This document shows positions 9,795 through 18,532 of a DNA stretch of 64,000 nucleotides, in pieces. Below the pieces are notes generated by a model. The model saw nothing but the letters and a program-made list of their open reading frames with translations. It was not told the DNA's origin and did not search any database. Position 1 is the stretch's first letter. Every line of letters starts with the position of its first letter. A program made the position numbers and the translations under genes. The DNA comes from Bacteroidota bacterium (GTDB taxonomy: Bacteria > Bacteroidota > Bacteroidia > Chitinophagales > Chitinophagaceae), in the NCBI GenBank assembly GCA_018268085.1, contig JAFDXE010000003.1, positions 114,832-178,831 of the forward strand. The letters run 5' to 3'.

Positions 9795-10844
9795 ATGCTA
9801 TCTCATAAAAATCTATCACCACAGCAACTGGCTGCGCTAACATCACTGATACTTACCATACCGGTAACATTAGCCATATTGTTTTTTGAACCGGTTTGGT
9901 GGGTTGTGCTGTCGTTTTTTATCGTAATGTTCATTGGTTGCTTCAGTATTATTTTAATCACGCTTCAAACATTTATTTACCGTAAAATAAAACTCATTTA
10001 CAAACTCATCTATCAAACCAAGGCGAGCAAAAGGGAGGAATTTTATTATAAGAATATTTTACCCCAGAAAGGAATTGATGAAGTGAGAGAAGACGTAGAA
10101 GCATGGGCACAGCAACGAAAAATAGAAATTGAAATATTGCAGCAAAATGAAAAGTTCAGGAAAGAATTTTTACAGAACCTCAGCCATGAATTAAAAACGC
10201 CCATATTTTCTATACAGGGTTATGTAGATACTTTATTGAATGGCGCATTGCATAACGACGAAGTGAACACGAAATTTTTGCAGAATACGGCACGCAATAT
10301 AGACAGGCTGGTAAACCTCGTAGATGACCTGGATGCTATTTCCAAACTGGAAAGCGGAGAACAGGAACTGCAACTTCAGCATTTTATCATCCAGGATTTA
10401 CTGAAAGAAGTGTACGATACACTCGAACTTAAAAGCCAGGAGAAAGACATTAAATGCATAATTAAAAAGGGATGTGAATTACCATTGAATGTGTATGCAG
10501 ATAAAGAAAAAATCCGCCAGGTTTTGATTAACCTCGTAGACAATGCCATAAAATATGGAAAGACAAACGGAACTATTGAGGCCAGTTTTTATAACGTAGA
10601 CGGGAAAAATGTACTGGTTGAAATCAGTGACGACGGGGCAGGTATTGCCGAAGAACACTTACCAAGAATTTTTGAAAGATTTTATCGTACAGATATGGCC
10701 CGCAGCCGTAGAGTGGGTGGCAGCGGACTCGGATTATCGATCTGTAAACACATCATCGAAGCACACGGACAAACCATTCATGTAAGAAGTAAGGTGGATG
10801 TGGGAACTACGTTTGGGTTTTCGTTAAAGGCAAAGCAGGAATGA
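9795..10844 (+). CDS. PhoR-like sensor histidine kinase
   Basis: A 349-residue inner-membrane kinase. Two adjacent hydrophobic helices (about residues 14-60, LILTIPVTLAILFFEPVWWV and VLSFFIVMFIGCFSIILITL) leave almost no periplasmic loop, so the signal is probably sensed in or near the membrane. A short linker leads to the dimerisation helix with the phosphorylated His131 in LSHELKTP. The ATPase domain has the N box NLVDNAIKYG, G1 DDGAGIAEEH, F box FERFYR and G2 GGSGLGLS. There is no HAMP or PAS domain of clear form. It is expected to phosphorylate the response regulator encoded just upstream. Confidence 0.92.
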   Translation: MLSHKNLSPQQLAALTSLILTIPVTLAILFFEPVWWVVLSFFIVMFIGCFSIILITLQTFIYRKIKLIYKLIYQTKASKREEFYYKNILPQKGIDEVREDVEAWAQQRKIEIEILQQNEKFRKEFLQNLSHELKTPIFSIQGYVDTLLNGALHNDEVNTKFLQNTARNIDRLVNLVDDLDAISKLESGEQELQLQHFIIQDLLKEVYDTLELKSQEKDIKCIIKKGCELPLNVYADKEKIRQVLINLVDNAIKYGKTNGTIEASFYNVDGKNVLVEISDDGAGIAEEHLPRIFERFYRTDMARSRRVGGSGLGLSICKHIIEAHGQTIHVRSKVDVGTTFGFSLKAKQE

Positions 10845-10863
10845 ATATTGAATTACAAATGCT

Positions 10864-10891
10864 GAATTATGAATTATGAATTGTGAATTGT
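10864..10891. repeat. Tandem 7-bp repeat GAATTRT
   Basis: Four consecutive units, GAATTAT twice and GAATTGT twice. Similar but degenerate GAATTAT/GAATGAT text sits at 3085-3112 between atpE and atpF. It is a microsatellite-like tract without spacers, so not a CRISPR. Confidence 0.7.
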
Positions 10892-11046
10892 GTTACATGA
10901 ATTACACAGATTCAAGAATTATTTTTAGAACTGAATAATAAAAATATAACCGAATTTTTCTCCCTCTACTTTGGAATGGTTTGGGGTGAGGTAGATGAAT
11001 CTGAATTGATGAGTTGATGCGTTGAAAATAGACATTCAGAATTATA

Positions 11047-11083
11047 AAAAAGTCCGCTTTAACTTTCGCTAAAGCGGACTTTT
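11047..11083. terminator. Bidirectional terminator between the kinase and the OmpA-family gene
   Basis: AAAAGTCCGCTTTA pairs with TAAAGCGGACTTTT over a loop of about eight bases, with T-rich flanks on both strands. It separates the convergent genes ending at 10844 (plus) and 11102 (minus). Confidence 0.92.
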
Positions 11084-11101
11084 ATATTTTTAGTGGATAT
11101 G

Positions 11102-12745
11102 TTACTTTTTCAGGATCTTAAATTCTACTCTCCTGTTTCGCTGGCGTCCTTCAGGAGATTTATTGGAAGCGATTGGTTTCACTTCGCCATAACCTCTTGA
11201 GATGATTCTGCTGGCTTCAATACCTTTTGAAAGCAGGTATTCTTTTACAGATCTTGCCCTGTCGTTTGACAATGCAATGTTCTTGCTGTAGCCGCCTATA
11301 TTATCTGTGTGTGCGGATATTTCAATCTCCATTGTTGGATTTGATTTCAATACACTTACTACTTTATTCAACTCAGTATATGATTCAGAACGGATGATCG
11401 TTTTTGCAAAGTCGAACAAAATTTTAATACCAACGATCTGGCCAGGCTCAATAGGATTTTCTTCCAGACCTAAACCCTGTGCAAGGCTATCCAAATCTCT
11501 TCTTGGTTCCTGCGTGCCGTTATTGTTATTATTATTGTTTAAAGCAGCGAGCCTGCCGGTATCTGCAGGATACAAATACAGGTCGCGGTGAATTTCTTTA
11601 TACACACCCGGTTTTACTAAATCCAGCGTATCGAGTACAGAAAAGAAATTATCTGCAGAAGCTCTCAGGCTGTATTGTTTACCGTACGGCAATGTTACTT
11701 TGTATTTTCCTTCCGGACTAGAAATGGAATTTCCTTCATTTGTTTCTCCCGGAACTTTATCATACACCAGTTTAGCATCCATGGGTTGTTTGGTAACGGC
11801 ATTGAATACCTGTCCGTAAACCATTACAACTGCCAATGGCCGTTGAATATCGCTGAGTTTGATTTTAGCCAGGTCGGTTCCGCCTGAAGAATTTTGTGTA
11901 GTTGACAGGTACGCATACTCGCCGTTTGCATCCAATGCAAAATATGCATCCCATTTAGCTGTGTTGATGGTATCGCCCATATTCACTGGTGTACTCCATT
12001 TTTTCCATGTTTCATCCAGTCTTTTAGACATCCAGATATCGTGTTCACCAAAACCGCCCGGGCGATCACTTGAAAAATACATAGTTACATTATCGGCAGC
12101 CAGTGAAGGAGAAATTTCATCATAGTCATCTGTATTGATGTCGGAACCCAGGCTTTCAGGTCTTGTCCAGTCGTCGTTCTCAGTTAACCTGCTCACATAG
12201 ATATCATTTACGTAGCTGTTCTTTTCTTCTGAAAAATACAGGAGCAATGTCTTCCCGTCGTTACTCATAAATGCGCCGGAAAAAACATCCTGCGACATTC
12301 TATCGTAGTCCTTTATTTTAAGTTTTTGTGGTTGCGACCAGCCTCCTGCGGTTTTTTCAACCATTGAAACGCCACGACCTACATACTTGCCATTTTCATA
12401 AGCACCTCTTATCAGTAAGCGGTTGCCATCGGGCGCCACCCAGAAAACAGCATTTTCTTTCTGGTCGTTAAATGGAGCGCCGGCATGCTGGGCTTTTCCC
12501 CATTGGCCATCCGGTCCCAGTTCTGAAAACCAGATATCCTGGGCTTTCTTATCAGATTTGGCTTTATTATTCTGAGGATTACCTTCAACAACAAAATATA
12601 AGATCTTACCATCACCGGAAATGGTGGGCCTTACTTCATGATAGGGAGAATTCACCTGCATTCCCAGGTTTTCAACAGAAGTTTGTGCAAACAAATTTCC
12701 GGAAGCTACCAGTACTAAGGCATTGGTTAATAGTTTTTTTATCAT
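11102..12745 (-). CDS. PorE-like PD40 and OmpA-domain peptidoglycan-binding protein
   Basis: A 547-residue exported protein (signal MIKKLLTNALVLVASGNLFA). Residues about 30-290 form PD40/WD40-type propeller blades, seen as repeats such as RPTISGDGKILYF, AVFWVAPDGNRLLI and SPSLAADNVTMYFSSDRPGG. Residues 312-385 resemble a carboxypeptidase regulatory domain (VYGQVFNAVTKQPMDAKLVY). After an Asn-rich linker, residues 435-547 are an OmpA C-terminal domain (ILFDFAKTIIRSES, ISAHTDNIGG, LSNDRARSVKEYL, NRRVEFKI) that binds peptidoglycan. This order matches P. gingivalis PorE, which anchors the type IX secretion machine, except that the N-terminal TPR of PorE is missing. It sits directly after a PorP/SprF gene, as in known pairs. 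Confidence 0.85.
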   Translation of the reverse strand: MIKKLLTNALVLVASGNLFAQTSVENLGMQVNSPYHEVRPTISGDGKILYFVVEGNPQNNKAKSDKKAQDIWFSELGPDGQWGKAQHAGAPFNDQKENAVFWVAPDGNRLLIRGAYENGKYVGRGVSMVEKTAGGWSQPQKLKIKDYDRMSQDVFSGAFMSNDGKTLLLYFSEEKNSYVNDIYVSRLTENDDWTRPESLGSDINTDDYDEISPSLAADNVTMYFSSDRPGGFGEHDIWMSKRLDETWKKWSTPVNMGDTINTAKWDAYFALDANGEYAYLSTTQNSSGGTDLAKIKLSDIQRPLAVVMVYGQVFNAVTKQPMDAKLVYDKVPGETNEGNSISSPEGKYKVTLPYGKQYSLRASADNFFSVLDTLDLVKPGVYKEIHRDLYLYPADTGRLAALNNNNNNNGTQEPRRDLDSLAQGLGLEENPIEPGQIVGIKILFDFAKTIIRSESYTELNKVVSVLKSNPTMEIEISAHTDNIGGYSKNIALSNDRARSVKEYLLSKGIEASRIISRGYGEVKPIASNKSPEGRQRNRRVEFKILKK

Positions 12746-12802
12746 ATTATTTTGGATGATTTTATTAGAATGGACAGTTAGTAATAATGGATGAAATATG
12801 GT

Positions 12803-13987
12803 TTACCAGAAATTAGTTTTCCTGTAGAATCTTACTCCTGGCGCCGTATTTCTTCCGTAATATAAAACCAACGCTGCTTCATGACGTTTAGCCGTGTACG
12901 CAGTATATTTAGACGAGTTAAGCGGGAATTCGTAAGAATACCTGATGTTAACCATCTTTCCTAAATTGATATTGAGATAAGGCATTACTGTTCTGAATGA
13001 ACGGGTGTACAAACCGAAGTTCAGGTTATAATCTGTTCTTGGTTGTGTTTTAATAAGTTCAACACCCGACCAGAATGATACGATATTTAAACTATCCCTG
13101 AAATTACGGCTCCTGTAATACAAACCTTCCTGCCAGTAAATGTTCTTTTGAATCAAACCCCACTTAGGATTAAGCTTAATGCGTAAAACAGAAAAAGCGG
13201 TTACGCGGTGACGTAATTTCGTTTCATCATCCTTATCATAAATATCGTTGTGCGGATAGAACAAATGGTACATAGCGCCTCCCAATTCGAAACCTACGGC
13301 TTCTGTAACCATTCCATAATAGGCGCCGATGTTATAATCAAGATAGCTCTTCTGTGAAGTAATGATATCGGTGCGGTTTTTTTGAGGATACCTGAAACTT
13401 CCGGTAGAAATTTCCTGGTTGTATGGATTGCTTCCATCGCCCCTGTTGATATCTAAATCTCCTTTGGCATAAGTACCTTGTATACCGATTCCGAAATATT
13501 TATTCCTGTGGGAATAAAAATGCCGGGCCAATGATACGGAGAAGAAACTTGCTGCAAGCGGTGCATCTTTTTGCCCTACGTGCTGGTAATTCAGTCCTAC
13601 TCCCCAATAACCTGTAACCTTTCTTGCTTTACCAACTTCATCTTTTGCTTCACGTTTTGCTTTCCCGGAAGCAGAAGCTTTATCACTTGATGAAGTTGTT
13701 TGTTCATCACCAAAGCTGCGGAATTTTCCGAGTTTAAAATCCAGTGCAACATTCAGGTAATTCATTTTTGCTTTTTCTGTTACTGCACTTGATCCGGTTC
13801 CGTACACATTTTTTGCTGATTGAGCACTGTACAATCCAGTAAGCCTGATTTTACCATCAAATCTTCCGGTTAGTGAAGGATTCAATAACATTTGTGCAGT
13901 TCCGATCTGTGAAAAACGGGAATTCTGCGCCGAGACAAGTTCCGAACTCAATAAAGAAATTACAACCAGTAATTTGAGGATTTTCAT
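12803..13987 (-). CDS. PorP/SprF-family outer-membrane protein (type IX secretion)
   Basis: Starting at the ATG at 13987 gives 394 residues with a signal peptide (MKILKLLVVISLLSSELVSA); the longer frame to 14074 would bury it and overlap the upstream gene. The mature start NSRFSQIGTAQMLLNPSLTG fits the PorP/SprF signature (FSQ-x-x-x-x-x-x-x-NPA-x-x-G) and the rest is an amphipathic beta-strand pattern ending in the aromatic residues FYRKTNFW, as in outer-membrane barrels. PorP-type proteins work with PorE-like partners in T9SS export or attachment of particular cargo such as SprB. A Lys/Ser/Ala-rich loop (KASASGKAKREAKDEVGKAR) is unusual. It is 25 bases downstream of the PglF-like gene. Confidence 0.8.
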   Translation of the reverse strand: MKILKLLVVISLLSSELVSAQNSRFSQIGTAQMLLNPSLTGRFDGKIRLTGLYSAQSAKNVYGTGSSAVTEKAKMNYLNVALDFKLGKFRSFGDEQTTSSSDKASASGKAKREAKDEVGKARKVTGYWGVGLNYQHVGQKDAPLAASFFSVSLARHFYSHRNKYFGIGIQGTYAKGDLDINRGDGSNPYNQEISTGSFRYPQKNRTDIITSQKSYLDYNIGAYYGMVTEAVGFELGGAMYHLFYPHNDIYDKDDETKLRHRVTAFSVLRIKLNPKWGLIQKNIYWQEGLYYRSRNFRDSLNIVSFWSGVELIKTQPRTDYNLNFGLYTRSFRTVMPYLNINLGKMVNIRYSYEFPLNSSKYTAYTAKRHEAALVLYYGRNTAPGVRFYRKTNFW

Positions 13988-14012
13988 AATTGACAATTTA
14001 TAGAACAATAGA

Positions 14013-15932
14013 TTAATTTTGGTAATTATATTGGGTAATGAGTTTACCTGATTTAAAATTAACGGTTTTACCATCCGCAGTTACAGACTGGTATTCAGGT
14101 AACAATTCTTTAATAACCATCCTATATAATTCCGGTTCATAAAAATTTTCGAGTGCCTGCAATTTGGAAATAATATTTTCAGCTTCCGCCATGTCGTGCA
14201 CAACTTCCTTACTGATCATAATTTTTTCGTGGTGTGTTTCTTTCATTTCTTCAGATTCGGAGAACAGGTCTTCATATAATTTTTCACCTGGTCTTTCCCC
14301 GATAAATTGTATCTGCATATCTACATCCGGTGTATACCCTGCCAGGCGAATCATGTTTCTCGCCAGGTCAACAATCTTAACCGGTTCGCCCATATCAAAT
14401 ACAAATACTTCACCGCCTTCGGCCATTACAGATGCTTCCAATACCAATTGACAGGCTTCTGCAATCGTCATGAAATACCTTGTCATTTCAGGATGCGTAA
14501 CGGTAACCGGTCCGCCATTCTGAATTTGTTTTTTGAACAAAGGCACAACAGATCCGTTTGAGCCCAATACATTTCCGAAGCGTGTTACAACAAACCTTGT
14601 ACTGTTACGTGTAGACGAATAAGACTGAACAATGATCTCTGCCAGTCTTTTTGTTGCACCCATTACACTCGTTGGATTTACCGCTTTATCGGAAGATATG
14701 AATACAAATTTTTCAGCTTTGAAACGAACAGCCAGTTTAACCAGTTGCAGGGTTCCGAACACATTTGTTTGTACAGCCTGCCATGGGAATTGCTCCATTA
14801 ACGGAACATGCTTGTACGCTGCAGCATGATAAATAAAATGTGGTTTGTGTTGCTTAAACAGGTTCTCCATCATTTCTTCATTGCGGATATCTGCAAGCAC
14901 AAATTCATATTTTACCTGAGGATGTTTTCTTTTTAATTCCTGCTGAAGATCATACAGGGCGCTTTCAGAAAAGTCGACGCAAATGATCAAAGATGCATCG
15001 TGTTCAGAAAGTTTACGTACAATTTCACTACCGATGGAACCTGCTGCGCCTGTTACCAGTAAAGTTTTTCCAACAAGAGATTCTGCAACGTGTTCATCAT
15101 ATAACTGGATTGCTTCCCGGTTCATCAGGTCATTGATATCAATGGAAGCCAGTTTCTCCAGGTTGAAGCTGCCGCTGAATAAAGATTGTATGGAAGATAT
15201 TTCCCGGATGCGCACATTGAAGGGTAACGTTTCTTCCAGGAATTTTGCCTTACGTGCAGGCGTGAGCATTTTATTGGCGATAATGATATCGGTGATGCCA
15301 TGACGAATGATGCTTGACTTCAAATCTTTTTGTGCATCCACTACTTTTACGCCGCCGATATATCTTCCGATCTTGTTCTTATCGTCATCAAGGAATTCAA
15401 ACAATTTGAAATTGTTTTCGTAGTGCGTAACCAATGATTTTTTCAGGAATACCCCCAGTTCACCGGCACCGTAAATGAGGAGGCGGCGTTGTTGTTCAGT
15501 TCCTTTTTTGGAACGATCATAATAAAAATACAGGTAGCTGATGATTAACCTGCTACCGATGATATAGATGGAAGTAATAAAAAAGCTGATTAAAAATATT
15601 TCCGGCTTCAGGTGAAATTTAGCCGGGAGCATGAATCGAACAGAAGCACTCAGCAGGTGAACTAAAAACAGGATACCTATCAGGTTGAGGTAATCTTTGC
15701 TGCTGAAAAAGCGAATAACTTTTTTGTACACTTTGAAAGCCGACCATGCAACGATACCTAAAAACACATGAAAAAGAACCCTGTAAAATATGGTTTGAAG
15801 CGGGAATTCCCTGATTGAAAGTAAACGGTAGTTTACGAACAATGCAGAGAGTAATCCAAACATGATCAGCAACTGGTCTCCTATTAGTACAAACTGTGAA
15901 GGACGAATTGAATTTCTGTTAAAAATCTTCAT
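14013..15932 (-). CDS. Membrane-bound UDP-sugar 4,6-dehydratase (PglF/CapD/WbpM-like)
   Basis: A 639-residue polytopic dehydratase, likely UDP-GlcNAc 4,6-dehydratase, the first step to UDP-N,N'-diacetylbacillosamine. The N-terminus carries about four membrane helices (residues 15-130), then a Rossmann fold (YGAGELGVFLKKSL near 150). The catalytic SDR domain starts with VTGAAGSIGSEIV near 290 and has SSDKAVNPTSVMGATKRLAE near 415, where the usual tyrosine of the SDR YxxxK motif is replaced by methionine (M-x-x-x-K), as in characterised members. It overlaps the aminotransferase gene by four bases (ATGA), which indicates coupled translation. Confidence 0.93.
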   Translation of the reverse strand: MKIFNRNSIRPSQFVLIGDQLLIMFGLLSALFVNYRLLSIREFPLQTIFYRVLFHVFLGIVAWSAFKVYKKVIRFFSSKDYLNLIGILFLVHLLSASVRFMLPAKFHLKPEIFLISFFITSIYIIGSRLIISYLYFYYDRSKKGTEQQRRLLIYGAGELGVFLKKSLVTHYENNFKLFEFLDDDKNKIGRYIGGVKVVDAQKDLKSSIIRHGITDIIIANKMLTPARKAKFLEETLPFNVRIREISSIQSLFSGSFNLEKLASIDINDLMNREAIQLYDEHVAESLVGKTLLVTGAAGSIGSEIVRKLSEHDASLIICVDFSESALYDLQQELKRKHPQVKYEFVLADIRNEEMMENLFKQHKPHFIYHAAAYKHVPLMEQFPWQAVQTNVFGTLQLVKLAVRFKAEKFVFISSDKAVNPTSVMGATKRLAEIIVQSYSSTRNSTRFVVTRFGNVLGSNGSVVPLFKKQIQNGGPVTVTHPEMTRYFMTIAEACQLVLEASVMAEGGEVFVFDMGEPVKIVDLARNMIRLAGYTPDVDMQIQFIGERPGEKLYEDLFSESEEMKETHHEKIMISKEVVHDMAEAENIISKLQALENFYEPELYRMVIKELLPEYQSVTADGKTVNFKSGKLITQYNYQN

Positions 15933-17053
15933 GATAAAAACCTTTTAATTTCATAAACGACTTTTTCCAGGTTTTCACCTGAAATGTTGGATCCACTTGG
16001 TAAGCAAAGTCCTGTTTCAAACAATTCATCCGACACCCCGTTATTATACGAATCACAACCGGCAAACACGGGTTGCTGATGAAGCGGTTTCCACAATGCC
16101 CTGGTTTCTATATTAAATTTTTCGAGCTCCACTCTAAGTTTTTCGTTGAAGCCTGTTCCGATTTTTTTATCAAACAGCACTGTGGTTAACCACCTGTTTG
16201 AAAACAACCCTTCCGGCTCGTCGAAAAAATGAATTGACCCCGAATTTCCTAATTCATTTTTATAGAAATCAAAAATTTCTCTTCTTCTGTCGATTCTTTG
16301 CGGCAACACTTCCATTTGTCCCCTGCCAATTCCCGCAAGTACATTACTCAACCGGTAGTTATACCCGATTTCCTTGTGTAAATAATAAGGAACCGGTTCC
16401 CTTGCCTGCGTTGCCAGAAACCTGGCTTTGGTTATGATGGCTTCATCGTTACTGGTTAGTGCGCCACCACCGCTGGTGGTTATTATCTTGTTGCCGTTAA
16501 AACTCAGAATCCCCATCTTTCCAAAACTACCACAGGCTTTCCCTTTATAACTACTGCCCAATGCTTCAGCCGCATCTTCAATCAGTGGAATATCATATGC
16601 TTGGGCTATAGCTGCAATTTCATCCATTTTAGCAGGCATTCCATACAAATGAACTACCATTATTGCTGCAGGCTTTTTGCCTTTTTTCAATTGATCTTTA
16701 ATAGCTTTTTCCAGCAATTCAGGATCCATATTCCATGTATCCCTCTCACTATCGATAAAAACTGGGGTAGCATCACAGTAGGTAATCGGAAATGCAGAAG
16801 CTGCAAAAGTAAAACTCTGGCATAAAACGATATCATCTCTTTTAATGCCAAGCATTTTCAAAGCTAGGTGCAGAGCGCCTGTTCCTGAACTCAATGATAA
16901 AACTCCTTTAACGCCAACGTACTCGCTAAGTTGCTTTTCAAAAGCCTCAACATTCGGTCCCAGCGGGGCCACCCAATTGGTAGCAAATGCTTCCGCTACG
17001 TACACTTTTTCCATTTCGCCCATATGCGGGGAAGACAACCAAACTCTTTCCAC
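15929..17053 (-). CDS. DegT/DnrJ/EryC1-family PLP sugar aminotransferase (PglE-like)
   Basis: A 374-residue PLP enzyme that most likely converts the 4-keto product of the PglF-like dehydratase to the 4-amino sugar using glutamate. It starts MERVWLSSPHMGEMEKVYV and contains EAFATNWVAPLGPNVEAFE, IEDAAEALGSSYKGK and the Schiff-base lysine in SFNGNKIITTSGGG near residue 186. Near-identical N-termini are typical of PglE/PseC-type enzymes in bacillosamine loci. The start codon is GTG at 17053; no ATG fits the conserved N-terminus. The last four bases overlap the dehydratase gene. Upstream lies a 156-base gap before the acetyltransferase. Confidence 0.92.
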   Translation of the reverse strand: MERVWLSSPHMGEMEKVYVAEAFATNWVAPLGPNVEAFEKQLSEYVGVKGVLSLSSGTGALHLALKMLGIKRDDIVLCQSFTFAASAFPITYCDATPVFIDSERDTWNMDPELLEKAIKDQLKKGKKPAAIMVVHLYGMPAKMDEIAAIAQAYDIPLIEDAAEALGSSYKGKACGSFGKMGILSFNGNKIITTSGGGALTSNDEAIITKARFLATQAREPVPYYLHKEIGYNYRLSNVLAGIGRGQMEVLPQRIDRRREIFDFYKNELGNSGSIHFFDEPEGLFSNRWLTTVLFDKKIGTGFNEKLRVELEKFNIETRALWKPLHQQPVFAGCDSYNNGVSDELFETGLCLPSGSNISGENLEKVVYEIKRFLS

Positions 17054-17209
17054 TATTGAATTTTAAACGCGTTTTAAGGATGTATTTTCAGGAAGTAATA
17101 GATTAATGACTAATGTGTTAAAGGTACTATAAAATACCGGTCTTTTTACAGAAAATTTCAACAAATAGCCACTAAATGTTCAAAACCACCCTATTTAAAT
17201 ATAATTCTG

Positions 17210-17854
17210 TCAATTGTTGAATTTTATCGGCTTAGCCGGTACCCCTACGGCAGTACAGAAAGCGGGTAATGTTTTTGAAACAACTGCTCCTGCGCCAACA
17301 ACGGTTGCTTCTCCAATTTCAAGTTGATTAATAATTTTTGCACCAGTGCCCACATATACAGCCTCGCCGATAGTTACTTCTCCCGAAATATTTACGGAAG
17401 GCATGAACGATGAAAAATCACCAATGATGCTATCGTGGCCTACAGTACAACCCAGGTTCAGGATCACGTGTTTGCCTATTTGTATGTCTACCGTAATTAT
17501 GGTACCGGCACAAAGTATCGACCCTTCTCCCACTTCCACATTTGATTTACCCATACAAACATTTGGGTGCACGAGCGTTGGATAACTGATTTTTGGATTA
17601 ATGATCTTCTGAAAAATTTTTCTTTTCACCACAGGGTTACCAATGGCGAAGACGAGCGCAATTTTTTCATCCCATTCATTCAGCACATCAGTTCCGCCTA
17701 AACAATGATTGGAGGGTATATTTTTCACATGACTAAAATCGTCATCGAAAAAGCCAATAAAATTCCATGCTGGTTGTACGGCATTGATCTCATCTATCAG
17801 CCACTTTACTTCTCTTCCAAAACCTCCTGCACCAAAAATTGCTATTTTATTCAT
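17210..17854 (-). CDS. Sugar O/N-acyltransferase, NeuD/PglD family
   Basis: A 214-residue trimeric acetyltransferase. An N-terminal Rossmann-like part starts KIAIFGAGGFGREVKWLIDE and binds the UDP-amino sugar; the C-terminal part (from about residue 95) is a left-handed beta helix of hexapeptide repeats (VEVGEGSILCAGTIITVD, IGEAVYVGTGAKII, IGEATVVGAGAVVSKTLP). The catalytic histidine of PglD corresponds to that in TVGHDSIIGD near residue 139. Expected reaction: acetyl-CoA-dependent 4-N-acetylation giving UDP-N,N'-diacetylbacillosamine. Context with PglC-, PglE- and PglF-like genes supports PglD over NeuD. Confidence 0.9.
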   Translation of the reverse strand: MNKIAIFGAGGFGREVKWLIDEINAVQPAWNFIGFFDDDFSHVKNIPSNHCLGGTDVLNEWDEKIALVFAIGNPVVKRKIFQKIINPKISYPTLVHPNVCMGKSNVEVGEGSILCAGTIITVDIQIGKHVILNLGCTVGHDSIIGDFSSFMPSVNISGEVTIGEAVYVGTGAKIINQLEIGEATVVGAGAVVSKTLPAFCTAVGVPAKPIKFNN

Positions 17855-17925
17855 GATCGTATATTTTGAAAAATATTTAAAACTTTACATTGATCGTACA
17901 TGATACTAATAAAATAGTACGATTA

Positions 17926-18531
17926 TTATTTTGAACCTGTAAACGCTTTCATCGTTGCCTGCCCGTCCTGCGATATGCCTTCTGCCTTAACGATGTTTTT
18001 AATGGTAAGAAAAAAAATCTTCACATCTAATGCAAACGACTGGTTGTTTACATACCATACATCATATTCAAATTTCTGTTCCCAGGAAATGGCATTGCGG
18101 CCATTCACCTGTGCCCAGCCAGTGATGCCCGGCCTCACTAAATGTCTTTTCTTTTGTTCCTCATTGTATAAAGGCAGGTATTCAACCAGCAATGGCCTGG
18201 GGCCGATGATGCTCATGTCGCCTTTTATTACATTGATCAATTGGGGCAATTCGTCCAGTGAGGTTTTCCTCAGGGTTTTCCCGAAAGACGTTAACCGGAT
18301 ATCATCGGGCAATAATTTTCCTGATGCGTCTGTTGCCTCAGTCATACTTCTGAATTTGATCAAATGAAAAATCCTGTTGTTGCGGCCCACTCGTTTTTGA
18401 ACAAAGAAAATTCTTTTGTGTCCCGTTAACCGAAGCAACAACATAACGATCAGCATTACGGGCAGTAATACAATGGCGGCAATGATTGCAATCAACAGGT
18501 CGAATATTCTTTTGAAGAAATGATTGTACAT
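17926..18531 (-). CDS. Initiating phosphoglycosyl transferase, PglC-like
   Basis: A 201-residue monotopic phosphoglycosyl transferase that would move a phosphosugar, probably diacetylbacillosamine-phosphate, onto undecaprenyl phosphate to begin the glycan. The N-terminal re-entrant hydrophobic helix (FDLLIAIIAAIVLLPVMLIV) is followed by FFVQKRVGRNNRIFHLIKFR, the catalytic Asp-Glu pair in SLDELPQL near residue 89, MSIIGPRPLL, and RPGITGWAQVNGRNAISWEQ. The small size without extra membrane helices is that of PglC, not WbaP or WcaJ. It starts one base after the stop of the GT4 gene. Confidence 0.93.
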   Translation of the reverse strand: MYNHFFKRIFDLLIAIIAAIVLLPVMLIVMLLLRLTGHKRIFFVQKRVGRNNRIFHLIKFRSMTEATDASGKLLPDDIRLTSFGKTLRKTSLDELPQLINVIKGDMSIIGPRPLLVEYLPLYNEEQKKRHLVRPGITGWAQVNGRNAISWEQKFEYDVWYVNNQSFALDVKIFFLTIKNIVKAEGISQDGQATMKAFTGSK

Positions 18532-18532
18532 A

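Noticed and set aside
10864..10891. Short tandem repeat as a CRISPR
   Set aside because: Units are seven bases with no spacers.
11102..12745. Plain OmpA porin
   Set aside because: The OmpA part is only the peptidoglycan-binding C-domain; the N-part is PD40 propeller, not a barrel.
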